DNA of 64,000 nt, taken from Rhodanobacter sp. C06 (GTDB lineage: Bacteria > Pseudomonadota > Gammaproteobacteria > Xanthomonadales > Rhodanobacteraceae). Below the pieces are notes generated by a model. That model ran no database searches, had not been told where the DNA came from, and saw only the letters and a list, made by a program, of their open reading frames with translations. Position numbers and translations under genes: made by a program. The stretch covers positions 27,702 to 91,701 of the forward strand of contig NZ_MUNP01000041.1 in NCBI RefSeq assembly GCF_002001105.1, read 5' to 3'. Shown piece by piece: positions 37,511 to 45,661 of this stretch; position 1 is the stretch's first letter, and every line of letters begins with the position of its first letter.

Positions 37511-38389
37511 ATGCCTGCCCACGTTGCTTCCTTCTTCCACGCGGCCACCTCGACCTGGACCCACGTGGTCAGCGACCCGGCGACCGGTGCGGCCGCGGTG
37601 ATCGACCCGGTGCTGGACTTCGATCCGGCCAGCGGTCGGCTCGGCACCGAGGCTGCGCGTGCGGTGCTCCATCATCTCCGCACGCAAGGGCTGGATCTCA
37701 AGTGGATCCTGGAGACCCATGCGCATGCCGACCATCTAAGCGCCGCAGCCTGGTTGCGCGCACAGACCGGTGCCGCGGTGGCGGCGGGCGCCGGCATCGT
37801 CGCGGTGCAGGCCGAGTTCAAGCGACGTCTGGCGTTGGGCGATGATTTTGCCGCCGATGGCTCGGTGTTCGATCGCCTGCTGCACGATGGCGAGGTGCTG
37901 CCGTTGGGCGGGCTGGAACTAAAGGTGCTGGCCACACCCGGCCACACCGCCGACAGCGTGAGCTACCGGGTGGGCGAGGCGGTGTTCATCGGCGACACAC
38001 TGTTCTCGCCGGCCGCGGGCAGCGCGCGCTGCGATTTTCCCGGCGGCAGCGCCGCGGCGCTGCATGCCTCGGTGCGCCGGCTGTATGCGTTGCCGGACGA
38101 CACGCAGCTGTATCTCTGCCACGACTATCCCGCCGACGGTGCGGCGCCGCGCAGCATGGCGACGGTGCGCGAGCAGCGCGAGCACAACGCGCATGTGTCA
38201 GCTGACACCAGCGCGGCGGACTTCGTGGCGCTGCGCGAACGCCGCGATGCCACGCTGGCGATGCCGCGGCTGTTCTGGCCGGCGCTGCAGCTCAACATCC
38301 GCGCGGGCGAACTGCCGCCGGTGGATGGCGCGGGGCGGCGCTTCCTGAAACTGCCGCTGGACGCGAGCACACTGGAGGCGCGGACATGA
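37511..38389 (+). CDS. Metallo-beta-lactamase-fold persulfide dioxygenase-like protein (ETHE1/Blh type)
   Basis: A 292-residue MBL-fold protein. ETHAHADHLSAAAWL carries the HxHxDH metal motif, GHTADSVSY the next His, IGDTLF the Asp and CHDYPADG the last His. The motif layout matches the ETHE1/BigR-linked Blh family that oxidises glutathione persulfide to sulfite with one iron. No rhodanese domain is fused. It shares its regulatory region with the persulfide-sensor-like repressor and is followed by two sulfur-transporter half genes. Start at the ATG 37511 (an upstream GTG at 37481 lies in the operator region). Confidence 0.9.
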   Translation: MPAHVASFFHAATSTWTHVVSDPATGAAAVIDPVLDFDPASGRLGTEAARAVLHHLRTQGLDLKWILETHAHADHLSAAAWLRAQTGAAVAAGAGIVAVQAEFKRRLALGDDFAADGSVFDRLLHDGEVLPLGGLELKVLATPGHTADSVSYRVGEAVFIGDTLFSPAAGSARCDFPGGSAAALHASVRRLYALPDDTQLYLCHDYPADGAAPRSMATVREQREHNAHVSADTSAADFVALRERRDATLAMPRLFWPALQLNIRAGELPPVDGAGRRFLKLPLDASTLEART

Positions 38390-38820
38390 CTACGTCGTTC
38401 ACGCCGTGGAGCGCGCTGGGCGGCGGCATCCTGATCGGCCTGGCCTCGCTGCTTTTGCTGTTCGCGCTGGGCCGCATCGCCGGCATCAGCGGCATCGCTG
38501 CGGGCCTGCTGCCGCCACGCCGCGGCGACCTCGGTTGGCGGCTGGCCTTCGTGATCGGCCTGCCGATGGGCGCAGCGTTGTGGATGCTGGGCGCGGGCGG
38601 TGCGGCGGTGGCCAGCCATGCGCCGCCGTGGCAGCTTGCTCTGGCCGGCTTGCTGGTGGGCGTGGGCACGCGTGTCGGTTCGGGCTGCACCAGCGGCCAC
38701 GGCGTGTGCGGGCTGGGCCGTTTCTCGCCGCGCTCGCTGGCGGCGGTGCTTACCTTCATGGCGACCGCGATGCTGTGCGTCTACGCCTGGCGCCACCTGC
38801 TGCCGGAGCTGGCGCGATGA
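38386..38820 (+). CDS. YeeE/YedE-family membrane protein, first half
   Basis: A 144-residue protein with four helices and the family signature VGVGTRVGSGCTSGHGVCGL. The conserved cysteines of YeeE/YedE proteins carry thiosulfate or related sulfur species across the membrane. The ATG overlaps the dioxygenase stop (ATGA), and the second half follows directly, as in Rhizobiaceae and Xylella bigR operons. Confidence 0.92.
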   Translation: MTTSFTPWSALGGGILIGLASLLLLFALGRIAGISGIAAGLLPPRRGDLGWRLAFVIGLPMGAALWMLGAGGAAVASHAPPWQLALAGLLVGVGTRVGSGCTSGHGVCGLGRFSPRSLAAVLTFMATAMLCVYAWRHLLPELAR

Positions 38821-38838
38821 CCGGAGCTGGCGCGATGA
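38803..38838 (+). repeat. Perfect 18-base tandem duplication at the YeeE/YedE gene junction
   Basis: CCGGAGCTGGCGCGATGA occurs twice back to back (38803-38820 and 38821-38838). Each copy carries a GGAG ribosome site and an ATG, giving two equally good starts for the second gene. Confidence 0.9.
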
Positions 38839-39245
38839 ATCGCTTGCTGGCGTGGCTGTCCGGCCTGTTGTTCGGGGTGGGCCTGGCATGGTCGGGCATG
38901 GCCGATCCGCACAAGGTGCTGGGCTTCCTCGACGTGGCCGGCGCCTGGGACCCCAGCTTGTTGCTGGTGATGGTCGGTGCGGTGCTGACCTATGCGGTCG
39001 GCTCTCGGCTGGTGACGCGACGCGCGCGGCCGTGGCTGGACGAGCGCTTTCATCTGCCCGCGAACCGCCGCATCGATGCGCGCCTGCTCGCCGGTGCGGC
39101 GGTGTTCGGTATCGGCTGGGGACTGGCGGGCTACTGCCCCGGTCCTGCGCTGGCTGGCGTCGGCCTCGGCAACGGCGACCTCATCTGGTTGCTGCCGGCC
39201 TTGCTGCTGGGCTGGTGGCTGGCCGGGCGCGGCCGGCGCGTCTGA
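38835..39245 (+). CDS. YeeE/YedE-family membrane protein, second half (DUF6691-like)
   Basis: A 136-residue protein with about four helices. SGLLFGVGLAWSGMADPHKV and LGFLDVAGAWDPSLLLVM are typical of the second half-protein, and GIGWGLAGYCPGPALAGVG holds the conserved Cys. It pairs with the upstream half to import or export sulfur compounds. The upstream ATG at 38817, overlapping the preceding stop, would add six residues; a tandem duplication makes both starts equally well served. Confidence 0.9.
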   Translation: MNRLLAWLSGLLFGVGLAWSGMADPHKVLGFLDVAGAWDPSLLLVMVGAVLTYAVGSRLVTRRARPWLDERFHLPANRRIDARLLAGAAVFGIGWGLAGYCPGPALAGVGLGNGDLIWLLPALLLGWWLAGRGRRV

Positions 39246-39302
39246 GCGCATCGGTGTGCTGTGGCACACTCCCCGATCGTCCACTGCCGTGATGTCCGCA
39301 CC

Positions 39303-40121
39303 ATGAAGTATCCGCGTCGCCTGCTGGCCGCCTCGCTGGCCCTGTTCGTCGTCATTCCCGTCGCGCAGGCCTGGGGGCCACTGGGTCACAGCATCGTCGC
39401 CGCACTGGCGCAGCGGCACCTGAGTCCCGCCGCCGAGACCGAGGTGGAACACCTGCTGGCGGCCGACCACACCACTCAGTTGGCCGACATCGCCAGCTGG
39501 CCCGACCAGATCCAGGACGATCCTGCGCAGGCCACGCTGTGGCAACAGACGCGCAAGCTGCACTACATCAACTTCCGCGGCGGTCCGAGTTGCGACTACG
39601 TGCCCCCGCGCGACTGCCGCGACGGCGAGTGCATCACGACGGGGCTGGCGCATTACGTCGCGATCCTCAAGGACAAGTCGCAGGGCGACGCCGCGCGCCT
39701 GGAAGCCTTGAAGTTCGTGGTGCACTTCGCGGGCGACATCCACCAGCCGCTGCACGCCGGCTATCGCGACGACCTCGGCGGCAACAAGTACCAGGTGCAA
39801 TTCGAGGGCAAGGGCAGCAACCTGCACAAGGTCTGGGACTCGGGCATGTTGAAGACGCGCGGCCTCGACTGGCAGGCCTACGCACAGAAGCTCGACGCCG
39901 CGGGGCCGGTCGCGCTGCCGCCGCCGATCGCGCCGCTGGACGATCCCTACGCGCAGTGGGCGGAGGAATCCTGCCGCCTCACCGCCGCGCCGGGCTTTTA
40001 TCCGGACGGCCACAAGATCGGCCAGGCCTATGTCGACGCCGAGTTGCCGCTGGCGGAGACCCAGTTGCGCATCGCCGGCCGCCGGCTGGCCGAAGTGCTC
40101 AATCTCGCGCTGGAGCAGTGA
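39303..40121 (+). CDS. S1/P1 family nuclease, secreted
   Basis: A 272-residue protein with a signal peptide (MKYPRRLLAASLALFVVIPV, cleavage after AQA). The mature protein would begin WGPLGH, where the N-terminal Trp and the next His are zinc ligands in P1/S1 nucleases. Other ligands are visible in ADIASWPDQI, KLHYINF, LKFVVHFAGDIHQPLHAGY and GSNLHKVWDSG. It should degrade single-stranded DNA/RNA in the periplasm or outside, probably for phosphate or nucleoside use. Confidence 0.93.
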   Translation: MKYPRRLLAASLALFVVIPVAQAWGPLGHSIVAALAQRHLSPAAETEVEHLLAADHTTQLADIASWPDQIQDDPAQATLWQQTRKLHYINFRGGPSCDYVPPRDCRDGECITTGLAHYVAILKDKSQGDAARLEALKFVVHFAGDIHQPLHAGYRDDLGGNKYQVQFEGKGSNLHKVWDSGMLKTRGLDWQAYAQKLDAAGPVALPPPIAPLDDPYAQWAEESCRLTAAPGFYPDGHKIGQAYVDAELPLAETQLRIAGRRLAEVLNLALEQ

Positions 40122-40211
40122 CGCAGGAATCGCGTGCAAGGCGCGCGGCTTGCGTATAGTCTGACTTTTCAACCCTCACCTTTTTCACTCCAAGCCACCC
40201 AGACCGCCCGG

Positions 40212-41687
40212 ATGACTCCAGAAACCCAAACGCGCCGCACCAAGATCGTTGCCACCCTGGGCCCCGCCACCGACGCGCCGGGCATGCTCGAACGCATCAT
40301 CGCCAACGGCGTCGACGTCGTTCGGCTCAATCTCTCGCACGGCTCGCCGGACGACCACCGCGCCCGTGCCGCCGCGGTCAAGGCCGCCGCGGCCGCCGCC
40401 GGCCGCGAGGTGGGCGTGCTGGCCGACCTGCAGGGTCCGAAGATCCGCGTGGAGAAGTTCGCGAACGGGCCGATCCAGCTGGAAGTCGGCCAGCCCTTCG
40501 TGCTGGATTGCCGCGCCGACGCCGCGCCCGGCGACATCCACCGCGTGGGCGTGAGTTACCTCGGCCTGCCGCAGGACGTGCGCCCCGGCGACGTGCTGCT
40601 GCTGGACGACGGCCTGGTGGCGCTCACCGTGAACGAAGTCGCGGGCACCGAGATCCGCTGCACCGTGCTGGTGGGCGGCAAGCTCTCCGACCGCAAGGGC
40701 CTCAACCGCCAGGGCGGCGGCCTGTCCGTCTCGGCGCTGTCGGACAAGGACAAGGCCGACATCAAGCTCGCCGCCGAGATCGGCGCGGACTTCCTCGCAG
40801 TCTCCTTCGTGCGTTGTGCCGATGACATGCACCAGGCGCGCCGTCTGCTGCACGAGGCCGGCGGCGACGCCGCGCTGGTGTCCAAGATCGAGCGCGCCGA
40901 CGCGATCCCCGTGCTGGGCGAGATCATCGACGCCTCCGACGTGGTGATGGTGGCGCGCGGCGACCTGGGCGTGGAGATCGGCGACGCCGAGCTGCCCGGC
41001 CTGCAGAAGAAGATCATCCGCGAGACGGTGCAGCGCAACCGTGCCGTCATCACCGCCACCCAGATGCTGCAGTCGATGGTGCGCTCGCCGATCCCTACTC
41101 GTGCCGAAGTGCTGGACGTGGCGAACGCGGTAATCGACGGCACCGACGCGGTGATGCTGTCCGAGGAAACCGCCGCCGGCGCCCACCCCGACAAGGCGGT
41201 GGCGGCGATGGCGCGCATCTGCCTCGGTGCCGAACGCCAGTTCGAGCCCAAGGAAGACCTGGCGAACGCCGGCCCCCGACTCAGCCGTACCGACCAGGCG
41301 ATCGCGCTGGCCGCGATGGTGCTGGCCGGCCAGCTCGGCGTGCGCGCGATCGTGGCACTGACCGAATCCGGCGCCACCGCGCAATGGCTCTCGCGCTACC
41401 GCAGCGCGGTGCCGATCTACGGCCTGTCGCCGTTCGCCGCCTCGCGCCGGCGCATGCAGGTGCTGCGCGATGTGCGGGCGGTGGAGTTCAGCCACGGCGA
41501 GAACCAGAGCATGGCCTCCGCCACCCGCGCCGCGGTGCGCCTGTTGTTCGCACAAGGCAAGCTGGCCGAGGGCAACAGCGTGGTCATCACCTACGGCGAC
41601 CGCGTGGGCCACGTTGGCGGTACCAACACGCTGAAGCTGCTCGCGGTGGGCGCGGGCGGTGCGGTGGACAGCATTCGCGATCTCTGA
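40212..41687 (+). CDS. pyk: Pyruvate kinase
   Basis: A 491-residue enzyme. RRTKIVATLGPAT, VDVVRLNLSHG, ADLQGPKIRV and the catalytic MVARGDLGVEIG are clear, as is ATQMLQSMVRSPIPTRAEV. It makes pyruvate and ATP from phosphoenolpyruvate. The start at 40212 aligns with the usual N-terminus; the length is normal. Confidence 0.97.
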   Translation: MTPETQTRRTKIVATLGPATDAPGMLERIIANGVDVVRLNLSHGSPDDHRARAAAVKAAAAAAGREVGVLADLQGPKIRVEKFANGPIQLEVGQPFVLDCRADAAPGDIHRVGVSYLGLPQDVRPGDVLLLDDGLVALTVNEVAGTEIRCTVLVGGKLSDRKGLNRQGGGLSVSALSDKDKADIKLAAEIGADFLAVSFVRCADDMHQARRLLHEAGGDAALVSKIERADAIPVLGEIIDASDVVMVARGDLGVEIGDAELPGLQKKIIRETVQRNRAVITATQMLQSMVRSPIPTRAEVLDVANAVIDGTDAVMLSEETAAGAHPDKAVAAMARICLGAERQFEPKEDLANAGPRLSRTDQAIALAAMVLAGQLGVRAIVALTESGATAQWLSRYRSAVPIYGLSPFAASRRRMQVLRDVRAVEFSHGENQSMASATRAAVRLLFAQGKLAEGNSVVITYGDRVGHVGGTNTLKLLAVGAGGAVDSIRDL

Positions 41688-41720
41688 CACTTGCGCCGTA
41701 GCGGTACAGAGGGGAGGGGG

Positions 41721-42272
41721 ATGAAGACCACGCTGTACACGGTGTTGTGCGTTGCCGTTCGTCTGGGTGCGGTCTTGATGGCCGTTGGGTTGTTCGAGCG
41801 CTTGCCGGTATTCCTGTGGCAGTCGCCGGAAGGTGGGTTTGCACTCGATGCCGTGCTGCTTGCCGTGTTCGGTTTGCTGGTGGCAGGAGCGCTCTGGCTG
41901 TGGCCAGGCATCCTCGCCGGCTGGGCCATCGGTCGGCGTGGTCACGAATCGCTGGAAGTCGGGCTGAGCGCCGACACTTTATTGACCGTGGCGTTGGCCG
42001 TGACTGGCGCCGTGCTGGTTGTGTCGGGCGTGGCGGGCTGTCTTGGACATGGCCTCACCATGCTGTTTTTCAGAAGCCGGCTGGCCGATCAGTCCACGGG
42101 TCTGCTGCCAGTGACGGAATGGCACTGGCTGATTTTCTATCTTGTGCAAACGGCAGGAGGTCTGGCACTGATGCTCGGGGCTCACGGGCTCGCGAGCTTG
42201 ATGTGGCGCCTGCGGGCCTATCCGATCCGGTCGGAGGCAGACAGTGACGACGGAATCACGCCGCGCGACTAG
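41721..42272 (+). CDS. Hypothetical membrane protein, 183 aa
   Basis: No family recognised. ATG at 41721 behind GGGGAGGGGG. About four hydrophobic segments are seen (TLYTVLCVAVRLGAVLMAVG, AVLLAVFGLLVAGALWLWPG, ALAVTGAVLVVSGVAGCLG and WLIFYLVQTAGGLALMLG), with a polar C-terminal tail (RSEADSDDGITPRD). It lies 33 bases after pyk and 34 before the next gene. Codon use is less GC-biased than in pyk. Confidence 0.75.
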   Translation: MKTTLYTVLCVAVRLGAVLMAVGLFERLPVFLWQSPEGGFALDAVLLAVFGLLVAGALWLWPGILAGWAIGRRGHESLEVGLSADTLLTVALAVTGAVLVVSGVAGCLGHGLTMLFFRSRLADQSTGLLPVTEWHWLIFYLVQTAGGLALMLGAHGLASLMWRLRAYPIRSEADSDDGITPRD

Positions 42273-42306
42273 ACTGTTGCTGTCCCCAATTCCACCGGAG
42301 CCCCCC

Positions 42307-42747
42307 ATGAACCCGCGCACCCGCCGGCTGATCCGCCCCCTGCTGCTGGTTTCGGCCCTGGCTTGCGCCACACCAGTGCTGGCGCAGGCGAACAAGGTCG
42401 ATCCGCAGAACCTGTATCACTACTGGATCCGGCTCAACACCAAGGTGAACGTCGACATGCCCAACTCGGGGCTGAACCTCACCAAGCCCGGCTGCGTCGC
42501 GGTGACCTATGTGATCGGCTCCGACGGCGTGCCGATGCATGTGCAAGTCGCCAAGGTGGAGCCCAAGAGCGACCTCGGTTCCGCCGCGCTGTCCGCGGTG
42601 AAGAACTTCCGCTACGGCCCCTCGCTGACGAACAAGATCGGCCAACCGATCGCCACCTACTACATCGTGCCGTTCAACTCTCCGGACGATGCGGCGGGGC
42701 AGCAGAAGCTGATGGACGCTTGCAAGCTGCCCGGCTACGGCAGCTGA
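42307..42747 (+). CDS. Secreted TonB-C-terminal-like protein, 146 aa
   Basis: The 146-residue product has a signal peptide (RRLIRPLLLVSALACATPVL, cut after AQA). The mature part contains GCVAVTYVIGSDGVPMHVQV and LGSAALSAVKNFRYGPS, the beta-strand/helix pattern of the TonB C-terminal fold, but there is no membrane anchor or proline-rich spacer. It is probably a periplasmic protein of unknown partner. Start at 42307, preceded by GGAG and the last base of the short spacer after the membrane gene. Confidence 0.82.
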   Translation: MNPRTRRLIRPLLLVSALACATPVLAQANKVDPQNLYHYWIRLNTKVNVDMPNSGLNLTKPGCVAVTYVIGSDGVPMHVQVAKVEPKSDLGSAALSAVKNFRYGPSLTNKIGQPIATYYIVPFNSPDDAAGQQKLMDACKLPGYGS

Positions 42748-42789
42748 GCCGGGCCCTGGGCTCGATCCTGCGGGGCCAGGCGCTTCCGT

Positions 42790-42795
42790 TATAAT
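42790..42795 (+). promoter_or_regulatory. -10 element upstream of the aldolase gene
   Basis: A perfect TATAAT, rare in this GC-rich sequence, lies 84 bases before the aldolase ATG. No good -35 is visible 17 bases upstream (CCTGCG), so a transcript start near 42802 is likely but the promoter may need an activator. Confidence 0.6.
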
Positions 42796-42878
42796 CTGCG
42801 GCTTTAACCATGCCGCCCCTGCCCGGGGTGGCGTTCACCCTTGAGCGGGCCGGTATCGCCTCGCTGTACGGAGCCGTC

Positions 42879-43883
42879 ATGAGTATTGAAGATCTCGAAA
42901 GCGTCGCCCTGGCCATGGTCGCCCCCGGCAAGGGCATCATCGCCATCGATGAGTCGACCAACACCATCAAGAAGCGTTTCGAGGCCGTCGGCATCGAGAA
43001 CACCGAAGAGAACCGCCGCGCCTACCGCGAGCTGCTGCTCACCACGCCGGGCCTGAACGAGCACATCTCCGGCGCGATCCTGTACGACGAGACGATCCGC
43101 CAGTCGACCAAGGACGGCGTGCCGTTCACCCAGGTGATGAAGAAGGCCGGCATCATCCCCGGCATCAAGGTGGACAAGGGCCCGGTGCCGTTGGCCGGTT
43201 TCCCCGGCGACGTGGTGACCGAGGGCCTGGACGGCCTGCGCCCGCGCCTGGAGGAATACGCCAAGCTGGGCGCCCAGTTCTGCAAGTGGCGCGCGGTGAT
43301 CAACATCTCCGAGGACAACCCCAGCTCCACCGCGATCGAGGCGAACTGCCACGCGCTGGCGCGCTACGCCGCGCTGTGCCAGGAAGCCGGCCTGGTGCCG
43401 ATGGTCGAGCCGGAAGTGATCATGGACGGCGACCACAGCATCGAGGTCAGCTACGAGGTGCACGAAGCCGTGCTCCGCAGCCTGTTCAACGCGCTCTACG
43501 AGCAGAACGTGATGCTGGAAGGCACCATCCTCAAGGTCAGCATGGTGATCCCGGGCAAGGAGTCCGACGAGCAGGCCGACGTCGAGGAAGTGGCCGAGGC
43601 CACCGTGCGCGTGCTGAAGACCACCGTGCCGGCCTCCCTGCCGGGCATCGTGTTCCTCTCCGGCGGCCAGACCGACGAGCAGAGCACCGCGCACCTCAAC
43701 GCGATGAACCGCATCGGCCCGCATCCGTGGCCGCTGTCGTTCTCCTACGGTCGCGCCATGCAGCAAGCCGCGCTGAAGCTGTGGGCCAAGGACATGAAGG
43801 CCAACTACGCCGAGGCGCAGAAGACGGTGCACGCCCGCGCCAGGGACAACGGCCTCGCCGCGCTGGGGCGCTGGAACGGTTGA
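42879..43883 (+). CDS. fda: Fructose-bisphosphate aldolase, class I
   Basis: A 334-residue Schiff-base aldolase. GKGIIAIDESTNTIKKRF is the conserved N-terminus, and the active-site lysine lies in EGTILKVSMVIPGK; AGLVPMVEPEVIMDGDH and FLSGGQTDEQSTAHLNAMN are also typical. It cleaves fructose-1,6-bisphosphate in glycolysis without a metal. A class I enzyme as housekeeping aldolase is a feature of Xanthomonadales. Ribosome site GGAG before the ATG. Confidence 0.96.
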   Translation: MSIEDLESVALAMVAPGKGIIAIDESTNTIKKRFEAVGIENTEENRRAYRELLLTTPGLNEHISGAILYDETIRQSTKDGVPFTQVMKKAGIIPGIKVDKGPVPLAGFPGDVVTEGLDGLRPRLEEYAKLGAQFCKWRAVINISEDNPSSTAIEANCHALARYAALCQEAGLVPMVEPEVIMDGDHSIEVSYEVHEAVLRSLFNALYEQNVMLEGTILKVSMVIPGKESDEQADVEEVAEATVRVLKTTVPASLPGIVFLSGGQTDEQSTAHLNAMNRIGPHPWPLSFSYGRAMQQAALKLWAKDMKANYAEAQKTVHARARDNGLAALGRWNG

Positions 43884-43886
43884 TTC

Positions 43887-43911
43887 TTCGCGGTCATCCG
43901 TGATCGCGGAT
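43887..43911. repeat. Partial copy of the dispersed GATCAGGGATGATC repeat
   Basis: Read on the minus strand this stretch resembles the CGCGATCAGGGATGATCGC half of the repeat units at 35895-36013 with a few changes (CGCGATCACGGATGACCGC). Only half a unit is present. Confidence 0.55.
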
Positions 43912-43913
43912 TG

Positions 43914-43949
43914 AAAAAGAACGGGCGCCTCGCGGCGCCCGTTCTTTTT
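43914..43949. terminator. Bidirectional terminator after the aldolase and first beta-barrel genes
   Basis: AAAAAGAACGGGCGCC and GGCGCCCGTTCTTTTT are perfect arms around TCGC, with A- and T-runs on both sides, between converging genes. Confidence 0.92.
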
Positions 43950-43968
43950 GCCTCGATGGACCGTCGAA

Positions 43969-44562
43969 TCAGAAGCGGAATTCCGCGCTGGCCGAGATCA
44001 TGTCGGTGCTGAGGTCCACGCTGTTCTTCTTGGCGTCGAAGTAGTCGTAGTTCAGGCCGACGCTCACGTTCTGGTTGATGTTGTAGCCCACGCCCGCACC
44101 GGCGTACCAGCTGGTCTTGTCCAGGCTCTTGCGCACCGGGTTCACGTCGTTGTTCAGGCCGTGGCCGGTCCAGCTGTAGGCGCCCGCACGACCGCTCAGG
44201 TACCAGTTCGGGCTGAGGTCGAGATGGGCGTTCGCGCCGGCGGTCCAGCCGTGCAGCTGCGATTTGCCCGGGGCGATCACCGGGGAGCTGTTGAAGACGT
44301 TCTTCGCACGGATGTTGCCCAGGTCGTTGTAGCCCACCTCGGCACCCAGCGCGAAGTTCGGCGCCAGCGACCAGCGGTAGCCGCCGTTCAGCGCGTAACC
44401 GGTGTCGTGGCCGTTGTACGGGCCCTTGTCGATGGCGGTGCGACCCACGTTGCCGTTGATGAACCAGCCGCCGTTGTCGCTCGGCGCGCTCTGTGCAAAG
44501 GCGGCGGGGATGGCCAGCATGCCGGCGGAGGCGAGAGCGAGGGCGATCAGAGTCTTTTTCAT
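43969..44562 (-). CDS. Outer-membrane beta-barrel protein, copy 1
   Basis: A 197-residue protein with a signal peptide (MKKTLIALALASAGMLAIPA, cut after AFA). The mature part alternates strands such as GYALNGGYRWSL and FALGAEVGYNDLG and ends with SASAEFRF, with the terminal Phe required for outer-membrane assembly. Eight strands are likely (OmpA/OmpX-like porin-family fold). It is a paralogue of the next gene, sharing the signal peptide, the WYAGAGVGYNINQNVSVGLN segment and a related promoter. AGGAG precedes the ATG. Confidence 0.88.
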   Translation of the reverse strand: MKKTLIALALASAGMLAIPAAFAQSAPSDNGGWFINGNVGRTAIDKGPYNGHDTGYALNGGYRWSLAPNFALGAEVGYNDLGNIRAKNVFNSSPVIAPGKSQLHGWTAGANAHLDLSPNWYLSGRAGAYSWTGHGLNNDVNPVRKSLDKTSWYAGAGVGYNINQNVSVGLNYDYFDAKKNSVDLSTDMISASAEFRF

Positions 44563-44680
44563 GGAGAGTCTCCTGTTATTGGGAAGGCGGCTGCCGGCCA
44601 TGGGGAAGGGAGCGGTGCCGCGTGCTCGGCGTTGGGGAATCGCCGGACACATCACTTGGATGGTTGCGGGGGCAGAAAGA

Positions 44681-44719
44681 TTCAATACTTGTTAGTTCAT
44701 TATTAAGTGGCGATTAATG
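44681..44719 (-). promoter_or_regulatory. Conserved promoter region of beta-barrel copy 1
   Basis: On the minus strand CACTTAAT-N2-TGAACT-N4-AGTATTGAAT is nearly the same as the region at 45532-45569 before copy 2. It lies about 119 bases before the ATG in a sharply AT-rich patch, so a shared promoter (-10 around TATTGA) with a long leader is likely. Confidence 0.6.
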
Positions 44720-44749
44720 TTTTCTGCCAAGTGCTTGTATTGGAAAGAA

Positions 44750-44773
44750 AACGGGCGCCACGCGGCGCCCGTT
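44750..44773. terminator. Terminator hairpin after beta-barrel copy 2
   Basis: AACGGGCGCC and GGCGCCCGTT are perfect arms around ACGC. The stem is the same as in the hairpin at 43914-43949. The T-run is short. Confidence 0.8.
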
Positions 44774-44804
44774 CCTGCGTAACACGCGACGGAGTCGAGA
44801 CGAC

Positions 44805-45416
44805 TCAGAAGCGGTATTCCGCGCTCAGCGAGTACTTGCTGGTGGCCAGCTGCACGCGCTGCTCGCCGTTGCCGGAACCGGCGTAGTAGTCGTAGTTCAC
44901 GCCCAGGCTCCAGTTCTGGCTGAGGTTGTAGCCAACGCCGGCACCCGCGTAATACTTGGTGCGGTTGTACTGGCGGAACTCGGGGTTTGCCCCGTTGGTG
45001 ATGCCTTCGGCCTGGGCGTAGAACAGGCCGCCGCGCAGCTCGCCGTACCAGTTGGGGTTGAAGCTGTAGCGCAGGTCCACGCCGGCGGTGCTGCCGCGCA
45101 GCTTGGATTTGCTGTTGCCGGCGATCTGGTCGGCGTACTGGTTCTGGGCGGACAAGCGGCCCAGCCACTGGTAGCCCACTTCCACGCCCAGCGAGGTCTC
45201 GGGATTGATCGCGAAGCGGTAGCCGCCCTTCACGCCGCCAGCGAACTTGCCGTCGTCATAGGGACCCTTGCTGACGTTGGCGTAGCCGGCGTCGGCGCTG
45301 ACATACCAGCCCTGCTGGGCGTTGGTGGTGGCCGGAGCCTGGTCCTGGGCGAAGGCGGTCGGCACGGCCACGAAGCCGGCGGCAGCCAAGGTGAGAGCGA
45401 GCACTGTCTTTTTCAT
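44805..45416 (-). CDS. Outer-membrane beta-barrel protein, copy 2
   Basis: A 203-residue paralogue of the gene at 43969. Signal peptide MKKTVLALTLAAAGFVAVPT (cut after AFA), repeated amphipathic strands (FAGGVKGGYRFAINPETSLG, RYSFNPNWYGELRGGLFY) and the C-terminal SLSAEYRF. GYNLSQNWSLGVNYDYY corresponds closely to the copy 1 segment. Function of the family is not clear; small barrels of this kind act as adhesins, pores or structural anchors. Confidence 0.88.
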   Translation of the reverse strand: MKKTVLALTLAAAGFVAVPTAFAQDQAPATTNAQQGWYVSADAGYANVSKGPYDDGKFAGGVKGGYRFAINPETSLGVEVGYQWLGRLSAQNQYADQIAGNSKSKLRGSTAGVDLRYSFNPNWYGELRGGLFYAQAEGITNGANPEFRQYNRTKYYAGAGVGYNLSQNWSLGVNYDYYAGSGNGEQRVQLATSKYSLSAEYRF

Positions 45417-45531
45417 GGGGATTTCCTCTTGTTCTGGTCAGTCCGCGGCGCCTTGGGGAAAGGTGATGCCGCGGCTCGGCAACCGCTCGTGGGCGGTGCC
45501 GGGGCATTAGATGGCGAGCCGGCTGAAGGAA

Positions 45532-45569
45532 TTCAATACCGACAAGTTCAGAATTAAGTGCAGGTTAAT
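45532..45569 (-). promoter_or_regulatory. Conserved promoter region of beta-barrel copy 2
   Basis: On the minus strand CACTTAAT-N2-TGAACT-N4-GGTATTGAAT matches the element upstream of copy 1, at nearly the same distance from the ATG (about 116 bases), although the leaders between have diverged. Confidence 0.6.
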
Positions 45570-45661
45570 GTCAAGACGCAGGCCGCGATGGCGGCGCGAC
45601 AGCTTCGGGCGGATCGGCGACAATGCGTGTTTTTCGCCGCCGCCTGCTCCGGAGAACACCC

